Notes: a model not told the origin generated them from the sequence alone. 59,542 bases of DNA from Planctomycetota bacterium (GCA_016873165.1 VGXV01000023.1:1-59542), one strand, 5' to 3'; counted from the stretch's first letter, positions 29,366 through 39,567 are shown. Program-made: numbers and translations.

Positions 29366-29401
29366 CACACTGTATGTGCTTATTCATTTTCATTACGGTT
29401 G

Positions 29402-32017
29402 TCAGAGCATCAGTTGCTTCTGCTCGTTATCAGGAAACAGCTTTAACTGATAATAATGTTTTTTTGCGGGAAACGCGGGAATTGATTCAGGTTTTTCAGG
29501 TTGTTGGTTTTCAGCTATCCTGACGTCAACTACCTCATAACTGCTTAATCGGTTGCCGCGGGCTTTCCATCCTTTAACATCGACAAGACCATTCAAAGAT
29601 ACCACTTCGTTTCGCTTTTCTTTTTTGCGGCCAAAAAGGCAGTGTATCTCCGCTTTTGGATCAGGTTCGGTAACAACGAGGGAAAGGATACTGCCCTCGC
29701 TATCCCCTATAAATCGGAAGATACGGCCAACAATGTCGGATTCCGGTTTAAAACGTTTAACGTAGTAATGTTTTGATTCTCCGTCAAAATGTACAGCGGT
29801 GATAATAGTTTCCGGATTGTATTTTTCAATAATGGATATCTTCTCCCCGTCATAATGATTCGTCAGCTCGAAGCTTGTTAATTCCAGTGTGCCGTCTTTA
29901 TTTAGCACCAGTATCTTGTCTTCCCCTTCAAATTTACCCAGATATTTGCCGCGGCTCTCGCTATTCAGTCTGGCAACAGTCTCGTCATACCATATGTCAT
30001 GCCCTCCAAGAGTAGATATTCCGGCTTTTTTATGGAATACTTTACGAACAGGATATTTTGTAATCCGGTTCCCCATAGAAGCACGCCCCTTTATGGCCAG
30101 TCCGGCAAAATCATAATCAAATGTCAGTTTACGGGCAGAACATTTTGGGCTCAGGGTTACTGTAACCTCTTCCGATTCGCTGTTCGGATTGGCGCTGAAA
30201 TAAAGAACTCTTGAGCCTTTATTTCCCTGTGACAAATCATAGGGTTTGTCGTACGTAACGGAAGTAACGGCAAAACGTTTTACATAAGCGGAACCATCTT
30301 TTCCGTCCTGATAGATCAAATGGTATGTCATCCGGGTATCGTTTTTGTTCCATACCTGAGCGTGGACAATATCCTTTCCGACAAATGCCTTTTCCGATAC
30401 CTTCGTAACCAGAAATGTACCGTCAGAGAGGAAAACAATGATATGATCTATGTCAGAACATTCACACACATATTCTTCTTTCTTCAAGCCATAGCCGATA
30501 AAACCATCTTTTCTGTTCATATAGAGTTTTTGATTGGCCATAGCTACCTGCGTAACCTGAATGGTTTCAAAATTACGGATTTGTGTTTTTCTCTCCCTGC
30601 CCTGTCCATATTTTTTTATTAAATTTTCAAAATAGGCAATGGCATAATTGGTAAGGTGTCTCAAGTCGTACTTTACTTGCTTGATTTCTCCTTCCAGTGC
30701 CTTGATGGCCTCGTCGGCCTTAAATGAATCGAAGCGTGATATTCGTTTAATTTTGATTTCGGTGAGCCTGACGATATCTTCCTCGGTTATTTCTCTTTGA
30801 AAGTTCTCCTTATACGGCTTCAATCCTTTGTCAATTGCGGCAATTATCTTTTCCCATGTTTCACATTCTTCGATGTCCCGATAAATGCGTTTTTCTATAA
30901 ATATCTTTTCCAGAGAGGAAAAATGCCACGATTCCTGCAGTTCTCCCAGTTTGATTTCCAGCTCACGTTTTAATAACCCGACGGTGTTTTTCGTGGATAT
31001 TTTCAGAATCTCATTCACACCGAGAAATTTTGGTTTCTCATCGATGATAACGCATGTGTTGGGCGACAGGGAAATTTCGCAATCAGTGAAAGCGTAGAGT
31101 GCGTCAATAGTAACATCGGGTGAAACGTTCGGGGCAAGTTCAATCAAAATCTCCACATCCTTCGCAGTATTATCCACCACCCTTTTTATCTTTATCTTGC
31201 CGTTTTCCCCCGCTTTTACTATGGAATCCATAACGCTTGCTGTGGTTGTCGTATAGGGAATACTGCGGATAACCAGTGTTTTTTTATCAAAAATCTCTAT
31301 TTTTGCCCGAACACTGATTCTCCCTCCCCGCAAGCCTTCATTATAACTATTGCAATCCACCATGCCTCCGGTGGGGAAATCAGGCAGGAGAGTTATTTCT
31401 TTTCCGCGAAGTATGTCAATTGAAGCTTCCAGTAATTCGATAAAATTATGCGGCATGATCCTGGTGGCAAGGCCAACGGCAATTCCTTCCGCTCCCTGCG
31501 CCAGCAGCAAAGGAAACTTTACCGGCAACAGCACCGGTTCCTTTTTTCTACCATCATACGAAAGCTGCCACTCGGTAATTTGATTATTAAACGCCACTTC
31601 AAGGGCAAACTTTGATAAACGCGCTTCGATATATCGGGGCGCTGCAGCAGAGTCACCCGTGCGAATATCTCCCCAGTTCCCCTGCGTATCGAACAGAAGG
31701 TCTTTTTGTCCCAAATTCACCAGCGCTTCACCAATGGCCGCATCGCCATGAGGATGGTACTGCATGGTCTGTCCGATAACATTAGCCGCTTTATTAAAAC
31801 GACCGTCATCCATTTGCTTCATGGAATGCAAAATGCGGCGCTGAACGGGCTTTAATCCGTCAAGCAGGGCAGGAACCGCCCTTTCCAGAATTACATACGA
31901 CGCGTATTCCAGAAACCAGTTGCTGTACATTTCCGAAACATGCAGGGCTTCGTGAATGGCATTATTTTCATTTGAGGAATTTTTCAAATCACTCGTCTTT
32001 TTATTCTTTGCTGGCAT
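29402..32017 (-). CDS. parC: DNA topoisomerase IV subunit A
   Basis: The 871-residue protein is a GyrA/ParC-type subunit: catalytic Tyr129 in APRYIEARLS, HPHGD near 89 and the WHD and tower regions follow. The C-terminal part (about 520-870) is a beta-pinwheel-like DNA-wrapping domain. It has no GyrA-box that I can find, which supports ParC rather than GyrA. It is longer than the E. coli ParC (about 750), like the ParC group in Bacteroidetes. It pairs with parE four bases upstream on the same strand, so the two are one operon. Together they decatenate daughter chromosomes. Confidence 0.92.
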   Translation of the reverse strand: MPAKNKKTSDLKNSSNENNAIHEALHVSEMYSNWFLEYASYVILERAVPALLDGLKPVQRRILHSMKQMDDGRFNKAANVIGQTMQYHPHGDAAIGEALVNLGQKDLLFDTQGNWGDIRTGDSAAAPRYIEARLSKFALEVAFNNQITEWQLSYDGRKKEPVLLPVKFPLLLAQGAEGIAVGLATRIMPHNFIELLEASIDILRGKEITLLPDFPTGGMVDCNSYNEGLRGGRISVRAKIEIFDKKTLVIRSIPYTTTTASVMDSIVKAGENGKIKIKRVVDNTAKDVEILIELAPNVSPDVTIDALYAFTDCEISLSPNTCVIIDEKPKFLGVNEILKISTKNTVGLLKRELEIKLGELQESWHFSSLEKIFIEKRIYRDIEECETWEKIIAAIDKGLKPYKENFQREITEEDIVRLTEIKIKRISRFDSFKADEAIKALEGEIKQVKYDLRHLTNYAIAYFENLIKKYGQGRERKTQIRNFETIQVTQVAMANQKLYMNRKDGFIGYGLKKEEYVCECSDIDHIIVFLSDGTFLVTKVSEKAFVGKDIVHAQVWNKNDTRMTYHLIYQDGKDGSAYVKRFAVTSVTYDKPYDLSQGNKGSRVLYFSANPNSESEEVTVTLSPKCSARKLTFDYDFAGLAIKGRASMGNRITKYPVRKVFHKKAGISTLGGHDIWYDETVARLNSESRGKYLGKFEGEDKILVLNKDGTLELTSFELTNHYDGEKISIIEKYNPETIITAVHFDGESKHYYVKRFKPESDIVGRIFRFIGDSEGSILSLVVTEPDPKAEIHCLFGRKKEKRNEVVSLNGLVDVKGWKARGNRLSSYEVVDVRIAENQQPEKPESIPAFPAKKHYYQLKLFPDNEQKQLML

Positions 32018-32021
32018 ATTC

Positions 32022-33863
32022 TCACGCTACATCCTTCTCAACATACAGGTTTTCAATAATAAATGTCTGACGGTCGGGGGTGTTTTTCCCCATATAGTAA
32101 TTAAGCATCTGCGCAATCGAATCCTTTTGCCCGAGCACCAAAGGCTGAAGACGTATGTTTTCACCGATAAATTGTCCGAATTCGTTGGGCGATATCTCGC
32201 CCAATCCTTTAAAACGGGTTATTTCCGGATTTTTGCCTATTTTCTCAATTGCCGCAAGCTTCTCATCCTCGTTGTAACAATAAATCGTCTCTGTTTTGTT
32301 GCGAACACGGAAAAGCGGTGTTTCCAGTATATGAACATGCCCGTTCTTGACAAGGTCGGAAAAAAACTGCAAAAAGAACGTCATCAGCAGCAGGCGGATG
32401 TGCATTCCGTCCACATCTGCATCAGTGGCTATCACCACATTATTGTAGCGCAGGTTTTCTATGCCGTCTTCTATATTCAGGGCATGCTGCAACAGGTTGA
32501 ATTCTTCATTCTCGTAAACTACCTTTTTCGTCAATCCGAAACAATTAAGAGGTTTTCCCCTCAGACTGAATACCGCCTGTGTCTCCACATTGCGCGCCAT
32601 TGTAATGGAACCGCTTGCCGAGTCTCCTTCCGTAATAAAGATAGTGCTTTCGTACCGCTGTTCATTATTTTCCGCGTTATAGTGCACACGGCAATCCCGT
32701 AATTTTTTATTGTGGATATTGGCCTTCTTTGCCCTCTGGCTCGCCAGTTTCTTTATACCGGCAATCTCTTTGCGTTCCCTCTCGGATTGCAAAATACGCT
32801 TCAGGAGTTTGTCGGAGGTATCTGCATGTTTATGGAGATAATCGTCCAGTTCTTTTTTAACATAATCATTAACAAATGCACGAATAGTGATGCCGTCAGG
32901 ACTGATATTCAGCGAACCGAGTTTTGTTTTGGTCTGAGATTCAAATACCGGCTCCTGCACACGCACGCTGATGGCTCCAACGATAGAAGCCCGAATGTCG
33001 GAAGCGTCAAAATCCTTCTTATAAAACTCACGAACCGTCTTAACCACCGCTTCACGGAAAGCGGCAAGGTGCGTGCCTCCCTGGGTGGTGTGTTGTCCGT
33101 TAACAAAAGAATAGTACTCTTCACCATACTGATCGGCATGGGTAAAGGCAAATTCAATATCCTTACCACGGAAGTGAATGATCGGATATCGTATAGTCTC
33201 CGGGTCTGTTTTACGGGTTAACAAATCCAAAAGGCCATTTTCCGAATGAATTTTCTGGCCGTTGAAGTCAATCGTCAGTCCTGCATTCAAATAAGCATAA
33301 TTCCAGATTTGATTCTCAAGGAAATCAGGAATAAAACGAAAGTTTTTGAATATCGTCTCGTCGGGGAAAAATCGGATTAATGTCCCGTTCCGATGGCTGG
33401 TCTTCTCTAACGGAAAATCTTTCTTCATCTCTCCTCTGGAGAATTCAATGGATTTCATCATGCCGTCACGGACTGATTGCACCATGAAATAACTTGATAA
33501 CGCATTCACCGCTTTCGTACCAATGCCATTTAAGCCGACTGATTTCTGGAATGCTTCTGAATCATATTTGCCACCGGTGTTAATTCTGGCAACACAATCA
33601 AATACTTTCCCCAGAGGAATGCCGCGTCCATAATCACGCACATCAACCTGATGTTCGCTGATTTTAATTTCGATCGTCTTTCCGAAACCCATAACATGTT
33701 CATCGATAGAGTTATCAACCACCTCCTTCACCAGCACATAGATGCCATCGTCCATAGACAATCCGTCACCAAGTTTTCCGATATACATCCCTGGTCGAAG
33801 ACGAATATGTTCTTTCCAGTCCAGCGATTTGATGTGTTCTTCCGTATAAGAAACCTTACCCAT
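32022..33863 (-). CDS. parE: DNA topoisomerase IV subunit B
   Basis: A 613-residue GHKL ATPase and TOPRIM protein. ATP-binding motifs are VVDNSIDEH near residue 48, DYGRGIP near 78 and [10 protein letters not shown] near 108; the TOPRIM acidic residues lie in [10 protein letters not shown] and [12 protein letters not shown]. Size (about 610-650) and sequence fit ParE rather than GyrB (about 800). It is followed by parC after four bases. The 415-base gap upstream contains no gene. Confidence 0.93.
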   Translation of the reverse strand: MGKVSYTEEHIKSLDWKEHIRLRPGMYIGKLGDGLSMDDGIYVLVKEVVDNSIDEHVMGFGKTIEIKISEHQVDVRDYGRGIPLGKVFDCVARINTGGKYDSEAFQKSVGLNGIGTKAVNALSSYFMVQSVRDGMMKSIEFSRGEMKKDFPLEKTSHRNGTLIRFFPDETIFKNFRFIPDFLENQIWNYAYLNAGLTIDFNGQKIHSENGLLDLLTRKTDPETIRYPIIHFRGKDIEFAFTHADQYGEEYYSFVNGQHTTQGGTHLAAFREAVVKTVREFYKKDFDASDIRASIVGAISVRVQEPVFESQTKTKLGSLNISPDGITIRAFVNDYVKKELDDYLHKHADTSDKLLKRILQSERERKEIAGIKKLASQRAKKANIHNKKLRDCRVHYNAENNEQRYESTIFITEGDSASGSITMARNVETQAVFSLRGKPLNCFGLTKKVVYENEEFNLLQHALNIEDGIENLRYNNVVIATDADVDGMHIRLLLMTFFLQFFSDLVKNGHVHILETPLFRVRNKTETIYCYNEDEKLAAIEKIGKNPEITRFKGLGEISPNEFGQFIGENIRLQPLVLGQKDSIAQMLNYYMGKNTPDRQTFIIENLYVEKDVA

Positions 33864-34278
33864 AATACATCCTTTAAAAAAATTTATTTTTTACGTTTTT
33901 ATCCTACATAAAGACATAAATGCCTGTGCGCTGCAAAATAAAAAAATAGTTTATCATTTTTATACAAAATTAGAATAATTTCAAATTTTATTTGTATTCA
34001 GCATAAAACATTACCGTCCGGTATTGATTCGATCTTATACTTTGTTTGATAATGAGCAACAGTTCGGTAGTTTAATAGGTAACACTAAATAAGTCACAGT
34101 AAAATTTTATAAAATAAATTGCCGCACTATCCACTTGCAATTTCACTGATTTTTGCTCTAATACCGTATATTCGCCAAAAGAAAGACTATCATAAGAAGC
34201 GTCCTTAAAATGTTCGTCCGATTATAAAGTATAGTTCAAAATATTTTATAATGTGAACACTATTCTGAAATTTTAAAT
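33864..34278. other. Intergenic region between divergent parE and cytochrome operon
   Basis: These 415 AT-rich bases hold the divergent control regions of parE and the tetraheme operon. A TATAAT at about 34246 would suit a -10 box for the plus-strand operon, but no matching -35 box lies 16-18 bases upstream. No palindrome, terminator or RNA motif is clear. Confidence 0.4.
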
Positions 34279-34896
34279 ATGGTATCTATTACGTTATTAA
34301 TACCTGAAATTTACAGAAAAACCACGCTGAAAGTAAATATTTTATGCATCTTCTTTTGCTTATTCTGTACATGTCCCGCTATTTCTTTTGCTTTTGATCA
34401 CATCAAAACCCCGGGTGGAGAGAATAATGTTGTTGATTATACCCCTGTTCAGGGATATCTCCGTCCTCTGAAACTACGCCGCGACACACTTTTCGAATAC
34501 ACCTGCAATGAATGCCATCGCGTGTTTGACTCTGATGGAAATAAAAAGCACACAATCTTTGAACACACCGATGTAAAACTACATCACGGAAAAACGACCA
34601 TCTGTCTTAGCTGCCATCATAAAACAAACCGAAATGTCTATGTGACGAACGACGGGCAGGAAATACCTTCTGACAAACCGGAAGAACTTTGTTCCCAATG
34701 TCATGGAACAACTTATCGTGACTGGAAAGTTGGAACACACGGGCGCGCTAACGGTTACTGGAACAGCAAGGAAAAGGGGTGGTATTTGCTGACGTGCATC
34801 GAATGCCACAATCCGCATAATCCTGCATTCCCGAAGCTTGTGCCCATGTCTGGACCTGTAAATACCGGCAGGCATGTGAAAAAGGGGACACATTAA
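34279..34896 (+). CDS. Periplasmic tetraheme cytochrome c
   Basis: The 205-residue protein has an N-terminal secretion signal (about residues 18-41, ending ISFAF) and four haem-binding CxxCH motifs: CNECH, CLSCH, CSQCH and CIECH. Extra His residues (for example HTIFEH and HHGK) could be distal ligands. I start at ATG 34279; a later start would cut the basic part of the signal. It is the first gene of a four-gene operon with an Fe-S protein, NrfD and an octaheme cytochrome. By position it resembles NrfB, the electron carrier of the Nrf system, though NrfB has five haems. It probably passes electrons between the Fe-S protein and the octaheme enzyme. Confidence 0.88.
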   Translation: MVSITLLIPEIYRKTTLKVNILCIFFCLFCTCPAISFAFDHIKTPGGENNVVDYTPVQGYLRPLKLRRDTLFEYTCNECHRVFDSDGNKKHTIFEHTDVKLHHGKTTICLSCHHKTNRNVYVTNDGQEIPSDKPEELCSQCHGTTYRDWKVGTHGRANGYWNSKEKGWYLLTCIECHNPHNPAFPKLVPMSGPVNTGRHVKKGTH

Positions 34897-35886
34897 ATGT
34901 CTGATAAAACTACAGGAAATACCACTGGCACAGATAATTTTCCGCAGGAAAATAATGAATCCGTGAAACGGGAGATGTTTAAGCCTTTAAGCAGAAGAAG
35001 CTTTATGAAGGCTGGCGCGCTGGGGGCTCTGATGATCGGGGGAACCGCTACCGCTTTGCTGCCGCTTCGGAACTTTAAGAACGATACGTCTCTGGAGAAT
35101 TTTTTTCAACAGCACTACGAACGCCTAACACCAGAAAGAATGGAAAGGATACTGAAACGCATTGAAAGGGAAATTAAAGAACGCCACGGAGTAGACGCAA
35201 ATGTGCAAGACCCAAAACCCATTGCCGATGTTCAATTTGCCTATGCATTAAATATAAGCCGGTGCATCGGATGCAGACGCTGCGTGCATGCCTGCGTGGA
35301 GGAAAACAACCAGTCGCGCAACCCAGAAATACAGTATATCCGTGTTCTTGAAATGCCGGCAGGCACCTTTGACGTTGAAAAATCCGATCACTACTATTCT
35401 CATGAAACTGTGCCTGCTGAGGGAAAATATTACATGCCGGTTCAATGCCAGCAGTGCGAAAACCCGTCCTGCGTAAAAGCGTGTCCGGTAAGCGCCACGT
35501 GGAAAGATAAGGACGGCATCGTTGTCATAGATTACGACTGGTGTATCGGATGCCGTTATTGCGAGGCGGCATGCCCTTACTGGGCGCGTCGTTTCAATTT
35601 TGCAGAACCAAATATACCTAAAGAGCAAATTAATCCCGATATGGCATACCTCGGCAACCGGATCCGCAAAAAGGGAACTATGGAAAAGTGTACATTCTGT
35701 CTGGGAAGAACCCGCAAAGGTCTTCTTCCGAAATGCGCAGAGGCTTGCCCGGCCGGCGCAAGGCAGTTTGGCAATTTATTAGACCCGGAAAGTGTTATCA
35801 GGCATATTTTAAGGGAGAAACGGGTCTACGTGCTTAAAGAAGAAATGGGAACACGCCCTAAATTTTATTACTGGTTTGATACATGA
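34897..35886 (+). CDS. Tat-exported four-cluster iron-sulfur protein (NrfC/HybA-like)
   Basis: A 329-residue protein with a twin-arginine signal near residue 34 (SRRSFMKAG followed by a hydrophobic stretch), so it is exported folded with its clusters. It has four [4Fe-4S] motifs: CIGCRRCVHAC, CQQCENPSCVKACP, CIGCRYCEAACPY and CTFCLGR with CAEACP. This is the NrfC/DmsB/HybA electron-wire family. It starts directly after the tetraheme gene and overlaps the NrfD gene by 4 bases. It would carry electrons between the NrfD quinone site and the cytochromes. Confidence 0.93.
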   Translation: MSDKTTGNTTGTDNFPQENNESVKREMFKPLSRRSFMKAGALGALMIGGTATALLPLRNFKNDTSLENFFQQHYERLTPERMERILKRIEREIKERHGVDANVQDPKPIADVQFAYALNISRCIGCRRCVHACVEENNQSRNPEIQYIRVLEMPAGTFDVEKSDHYYSHETVPAEGKYYMPVQCQQCENPSCVKACPVSATWKDKDGIVVIDYDWCIGCRYCEAACPYWARRFNFAEPNIPKEQINPDMAYLGNRIRKKGTMEKCTFCLGRTRKGLLPKCAEACPAGARQFGNLLDPESVIRHILREKRVYVLKEEMGTRPKFYYWFDT

Positions 35887-37148
35887 AAAATAATTATAAA
35901 TCCGTTCAAAATGAAGCCGTCCCCGAATTCATCCGCAACTACGGATTGTTCCTCTTTCAGGCAATCAGACTAAGTTTTCGCGGCAGTACGGCCTTTTATG
36001 CATGGATGATATTCCTGTCTTTACTTTCCTTTTTCGGGCTTAGGGCTTACTGTAATCAGTTTGTGGAAGGACTTATTACCACCGGAATGACAGATCAGGT
36101 CTCATGGGGAATTTATATTGCCAACTTTACTTTCCTGGTTGGCATGGCCGCCGCAGCCGTTATGCTCGTAATACCTGCATATCTCTATAAGGATGAAGAA
36201 ATGCACACTATTGTTATCTTTGGAGAGTTGTTTGCAGTTGCCGTAATGGTTATGTGTATCCTATTCGTCACGGTTGACCTGGGACGCCCAGGACGTTTCT
36301 GGCATTTGATTCCTGGCATCGGGCGTTTTAACATTCCTGTGTCAATGCTGAGTTGGGATGTTGTGGCTTTACTTGGATATCTTGCGATAAATGCACACGT
36401 ATGCGGCTACCTGCTATATATGAAATATCTTGGGAAAAAGCCAAATAAGCTACTTTACATGCCATTCGTTTTTCTTTCCATCGCATGGGCTATTTCCATC
36501 CATACCGTAACTGCTTTTTTGTACGTGGGTCTTGCCGGACGTCCTTTCTGGAATTCTGCCATTGTAGCCCCGCGTTTTATCGGGTCGGCATTCACTGCAG
36601 GGCCTGCGCTGATGATCATCGCCTTTCAGATAATCCGCATGACAACGGGCTATCACATAGGCGACCGTCCCTTCCGCTTGCTCAGGCAGATTATGACAAT
36701 TTCGTTATTAACAACCCTTTTTCTGCTTGGATGCGAAGTTTTTAAAGAATTTTACAGCCAGTCTCTGCATAATTCGAGCGCCCGTTACCTGTTTTTCGGA
36801 TTGCATGGACATTATGCGCTTGTGCCGTGGATATGGACAGCCATTACATTTGAGATTGCTGCAATTATAATACTCCTGAGCGGTTATTCCAGGAAACCCG
36901 GCAGTTTTGTTTGGTTAAACATGGCGTGCATCCTGGCAACAGTGGGCATCTGGATAGAAAAAGGGCCCGGTTTGATTATCCCTGGTTTTTTACCAACGCC
37001 GCTGGGAGAAATCGTGGAATATATCCCAACGTACAATGAGACTATGGTCTGTGTCGGTATATGGGCGATTGGGGCGCTTATTTTCAGTTGGATGCTGCGC
37101 CTTGCAATACCTATTTTATCAGGTATTTTTCGCAAGAAAAACGAATAG
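35883..37148 (+). CDS. NrfD/PsrC-type membrane subunit
   Basis: A 421-residue integral membrane protein with about ten helices and the NrfD/PsrC family pattern in the second half, including a conserved acidic/aromatic region around the fourth helix. These subunits bind quinol or quinone at the outer membrane face and have no haem or Fe-S of their own; electrons leave through an NrfC-type partner, which is encoded immediately upstream (ATGA overlap). Good Shine-Dalgarno signals are absent because of the overlap. It is the membrane anchor of the four-gene redox module. Confidence 0.92.
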   Translation: MKNNYKSVQNEAVPEFIRNYGLFLFQAIRLSFRGSTAFYAWMIFLSLLSFFGLRAYCNQFVEGLITTGMTDQVSWGIYIANFTFLVGMAAAAVMLVIPAYLYKDEEMHTIVIFGELFAVAVMVMCILFVTVDLGRPGRFWHLIPGIGRFNIPVSMLSWDVVALLGYLAINAHVCGYLLYMKYLGKKPNKLLYMPFVFLSIAWAISIHTVTAFLYVGLAGRPFWNSAIVAPRFIGSAFTAGPALMIIAFQIIRMTTGYHIGDRPFRLLRQIMTISLLTTLFLLGCEVFKEFYSQSLHNSSARYLFFGLHGHYALVPWIWTAITFEIAAIIILLSGYSRKPGSFVWLNMACILATVGIWIEKGPGLIIPGFLPTPLGEIVEYIPTYNETMVCVGIWAIGALIFSWMLRLAIPILSGIFRKKNE

Positions 37149-37189
37149 AATATACAAATCTTTCGCATTTAATGGAGGTATCATAAATT

Positions 37190-38668
37190 ATGAATCATTT
37201 ACTACGTTTCTTAGCAGCTATATCCGTCGTCGTTCTGCTGTATTGCACGGCTCAGGAAGCGGGAACCTTTTCACCGGCAACCATTACTCCTGAGTCAGCA
37301 GAGTGCATTCGGTGTCATAAAGACACATCCAAAACCCTTTATCAGCAATGGGGAGCCAGCAAGCATTACATGGCAAACATCGGATGCTACGAGTGTCATG
37401 TTGCAGAAGAAGGAGACGTTGATGCATTCCGGCATGACGTCAAACTGGCGGATGGAACAACTTATATAGGAAAACTTATCTCTGTTATCGTCAGTCCCCG
37501 CGACTGCGGCAAATGCCATGAACGTGAAGTAAAGGAGTTTTCGGAATCGCACCATGCCTATGCGGGAAACATACTGGGGTCACTGGATAATACTCTCGCT
37601 GAGGTAGTTGAAGGAAACCGTGGTTTTGTCACACCGGGATTTCCTGAAGGAGTATCTGCCGCAGCGGTAAATGGTTGCTGGCAATGCCACGGCAGCGAGG
37701 TAAAGGTGCTCCCCGGAGGCAAGCTTGACCCCGCAACATGGCCGAATACCGGCATCGGAAGAATCAATCCGGACGGCTCACGCGGTTCCTGTTCGGCCTG
37801 TCATTCGCGCCATATATTCTCATCAAAACAGGCGCGCCGTCCTGAAAACTGCGGCAAATGCCACATGGGACCCGATCATCCCCAGCTTGAGATATACGAG
37901 GAATCGAAACATGGCATAGCTTTCCATGCCAATATCGACAAGATGAACCTTGACAATCCCAAATGGATACTAGGAGATGATTACAATGCCGCCCCAACCT
38001 GTGCAACCTGCCACATCTCCGCTACGCCGAACCAGCCGGTAAACCATGATGTAGGAATGCGTATCTCATGGAATAACAGACCTGCAATATCTGTGCGCCC
38101 GGAACTGTCTGACGAGAAAATGGGGCTTCCCGGGGCAAAAGTAAACTGGCATACCAGGAGAGAAAATATGCAGGATGTCTGCCGCAATTGTCATAATCAG
38201 CAGTTTATTGACGCATTTTACCTGCAATATGACGCCCTGATTAATTTGTACCATGAAAAATTTGCAGCTCCTGGCAAAGAACTTATGGCGCTGGCTGCCC
38301 CGCTTCTCAAACCGGTGGAATTTGCCAATAAAATTGATTTCACGTGGTTCGAACTCTGGCACCACGAAGGCAGGCGCGCAAGGCATGCCGCAGCCATGAG
38401 CGGACCAGACTGGACACACTGGCACGGAACGTATGACCTCGCCAAAAACTTTTACTCTCATTTCATCCCTGAGCTTGAAGAACTAATAGAAAAGGGGAAA
38501 ATTTCCGGCGATGAAATACAACAGAAGGCAGCAAAAATAACGGAAGAACGCCTCAATGAAATCCTGAACAGCGAGAACCACAGATGGTATCTGAATAAAA
38601 TGAATCCGGAAGAAAAAGAAAAAAGAAAAGCCCGCCAAGAGGAATTCAAGGCGCGTTATACGAAGTAG
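37190..38668 (+). CDS. Octaheme cytochrome c of the HAO family
   Basis: The 492-residue protein has a secretion signal (about 1-24) and eight CxxCH motifs in HAO order: CIRCH, CYECH, CGKCH, CWQCH, CSACH, CGKCH, CATCH and CRNCH. The family motif WHHEGRRARHAAAMSGPD confirms HAO relationship. HAO proteins oxidise hydroxylamine or hydrazine through a P460 haem crosslinked to a Tyr from a neighbouring subunit; from memory, that Tyr lies in a PDYxxWHG motif, and this protein has PDWTHWHG. If so it cannot form P460 and may reduce nitrite or NO instead, as reported for Tyr-lacking HAO-like enzymes. GGAGG precedes the ATG. It ends the NrfC/NrfD operon. Confidence 0.93.
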   Translation: MNHLLRFLAAISVVVLLYCTAQEAGTFSPATITPESAECIRCHKDTSKTLYQQWGASKHYMANIGCYECHVAEEGDVDAFRHDVKLADGTTYIGKLISVIVSPRDCGKCHEREVKEFSESHHAYAGNILGSLDNTLAEVVEGNRGFVTPGFPEGVSAAAVNGCWQCHGSEVKVLPGGKLDPATWPNTGIGRINPDGSRGSCSACHSRHIFSSKQARRPENCGKCHMGPDHPQLEIYEESKHGIAFHANIDKMNLDNPKWILGDDYNAAPTCATCHISATPNQPVNHDVGMRISWNNRPAISVRPELSDEKMGLPGAKVNWHTRRENMQDVCRNCHNQQFIDAFYLQYDALINLYHEKFAAPGKELMALAAPLLKPVEFANKIDFTWFELWHHEGRRARHAAAMSGPDWTHWHGTYDLAKNFYSHFIPELEELIEKGKISGDEIQQKAAKITEERLNEILNSENHRWYLNKMNPEEKEKRKARQEEFKARYTK

Positions 38669-38726
38669 CGCCGTTCGCGATATAGTTAAAAGCATCTGGT
38701 TTTCGAAAGTTTTATACTATAATATG

Positions 38727-38795
38727 CTTCGACTCCGCTCAGCATGACATGTTTTTCATAGATGACTTTTATTGTCACCCTGAGCGGAGTCGAAG
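38727..38795. repeat. Inverted repeat sharing the family B core
   Basis: Two 16-base arms, CTTCGACTCCGCTCAG and its complement, enclose about 37 bases. The same arms form the core of the family B elements at 49451 and 53827, but the outer terminal repeats are missing here. It lies between two convergent genes (octaheme cytochrome and nnrE) and could also act as a bidirectional transcription block. Confidence 0.7.
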
Positions 38796-38891
38796 GGTAT
38801 TTCTATTTGTAAAAGGAAGACTCTGTTTAATGTTTCGAAAACCATATTTGTTTTGCTATATATACTCAATATGAACATATTGAGTATATTA

Positions 38892-39566
38892 TTATAACAA
38901 TAATTCACTCGGAATACTTATGTCGGTAACAACAACCTCTCCCGTATGATGTGGCCCTTCAGCGACATAAAATCCTTTTTTAGCGGCTGCAAACGTTACT
39001 GTTTTTTTCGCCTTGATCGCAGCCCCCAAAACCTTGCCTGTGTTGCTATCCAACCCGGACGGTATATCTACCGATATGATTGTTTTCTTCAGGGAATTAA
39101 CCCCACAAATCAATGTCCTGAACGGTTCGCGTACTTCACCGGACAATCCTGTCCCGAACAGTGCATCAACAAGAATTGCATAGTTCTTTAAATTATCCAG
39201 CGCATCATTTACCGCTTGAATATCAATATATTCCTTTACCGTTATTTTCATATTCAGAAGAACCTTCAGATTTATGCCGGCATCGTCGCCTTTTAAAATA
39301 TCCTCTTTTTTAGCAAAAAGAAAGACTTCTACCGGAACACCTTTATTATGGAGGTGTCTTGCGATAACAAACCCATCCCCTCCGTTATTGCCCTTGCCGC
39401 ACAAAACGGCTATTTTTTCATTCTCCGGTTTATTGATCTCTTTCAATACTTCCTCAGCCACATTTCTTCCTGCATTTTCCATAAGAATAATGCCGGGAAT
39501 CTGATAATCTTCAGTCGCCTTGCGGTCAAGTTCTCTCATTTCTTCGCATGTTAACGATTTCTTCAT
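38892..39566 (-). CDS. nnrE: NAD(P)H-hydrate epimerase
   Basis: A 224-residue YjeF N-terminal domain protein. It shows the start region MRELDRKATEDYQIPGIILMENAGRN in shortened form, the nucleotide motif GKGNNGGDGFVIARHL near residue 60, the DALFGTGL loop near 137 and DIPSGLDSNTG near 170. It converts the R-epimer of hydrated NAD(P)H for repair. It lacks the fused dehydratase domain found in E. coli. It lies directly after pyruvate kinase (2-base gap) and is co-transcribed with it. Confidence 0.92.
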   Translation of the reverse strand: MKKSLTCEEMRELDRKATEDYQIPGIILMENAGRNVAEEVLKEINKPENEKIAVLCGKGNNGGDGFVIARHLHNKGVPVEVFLFAKKEDILKGDDAGINLKVLLNMKITVKEYIDIQAVNDALDNLKNYAILVDALFGTGLSGEVREPFRTLICGVNSLKKTIISVDIPSGLDSNTGKVLGAAIKAKKTVTFAAAKKGFYVAEGPHHTGEVVVTDISIPSELLL

Positions 39567-39567
39567 C

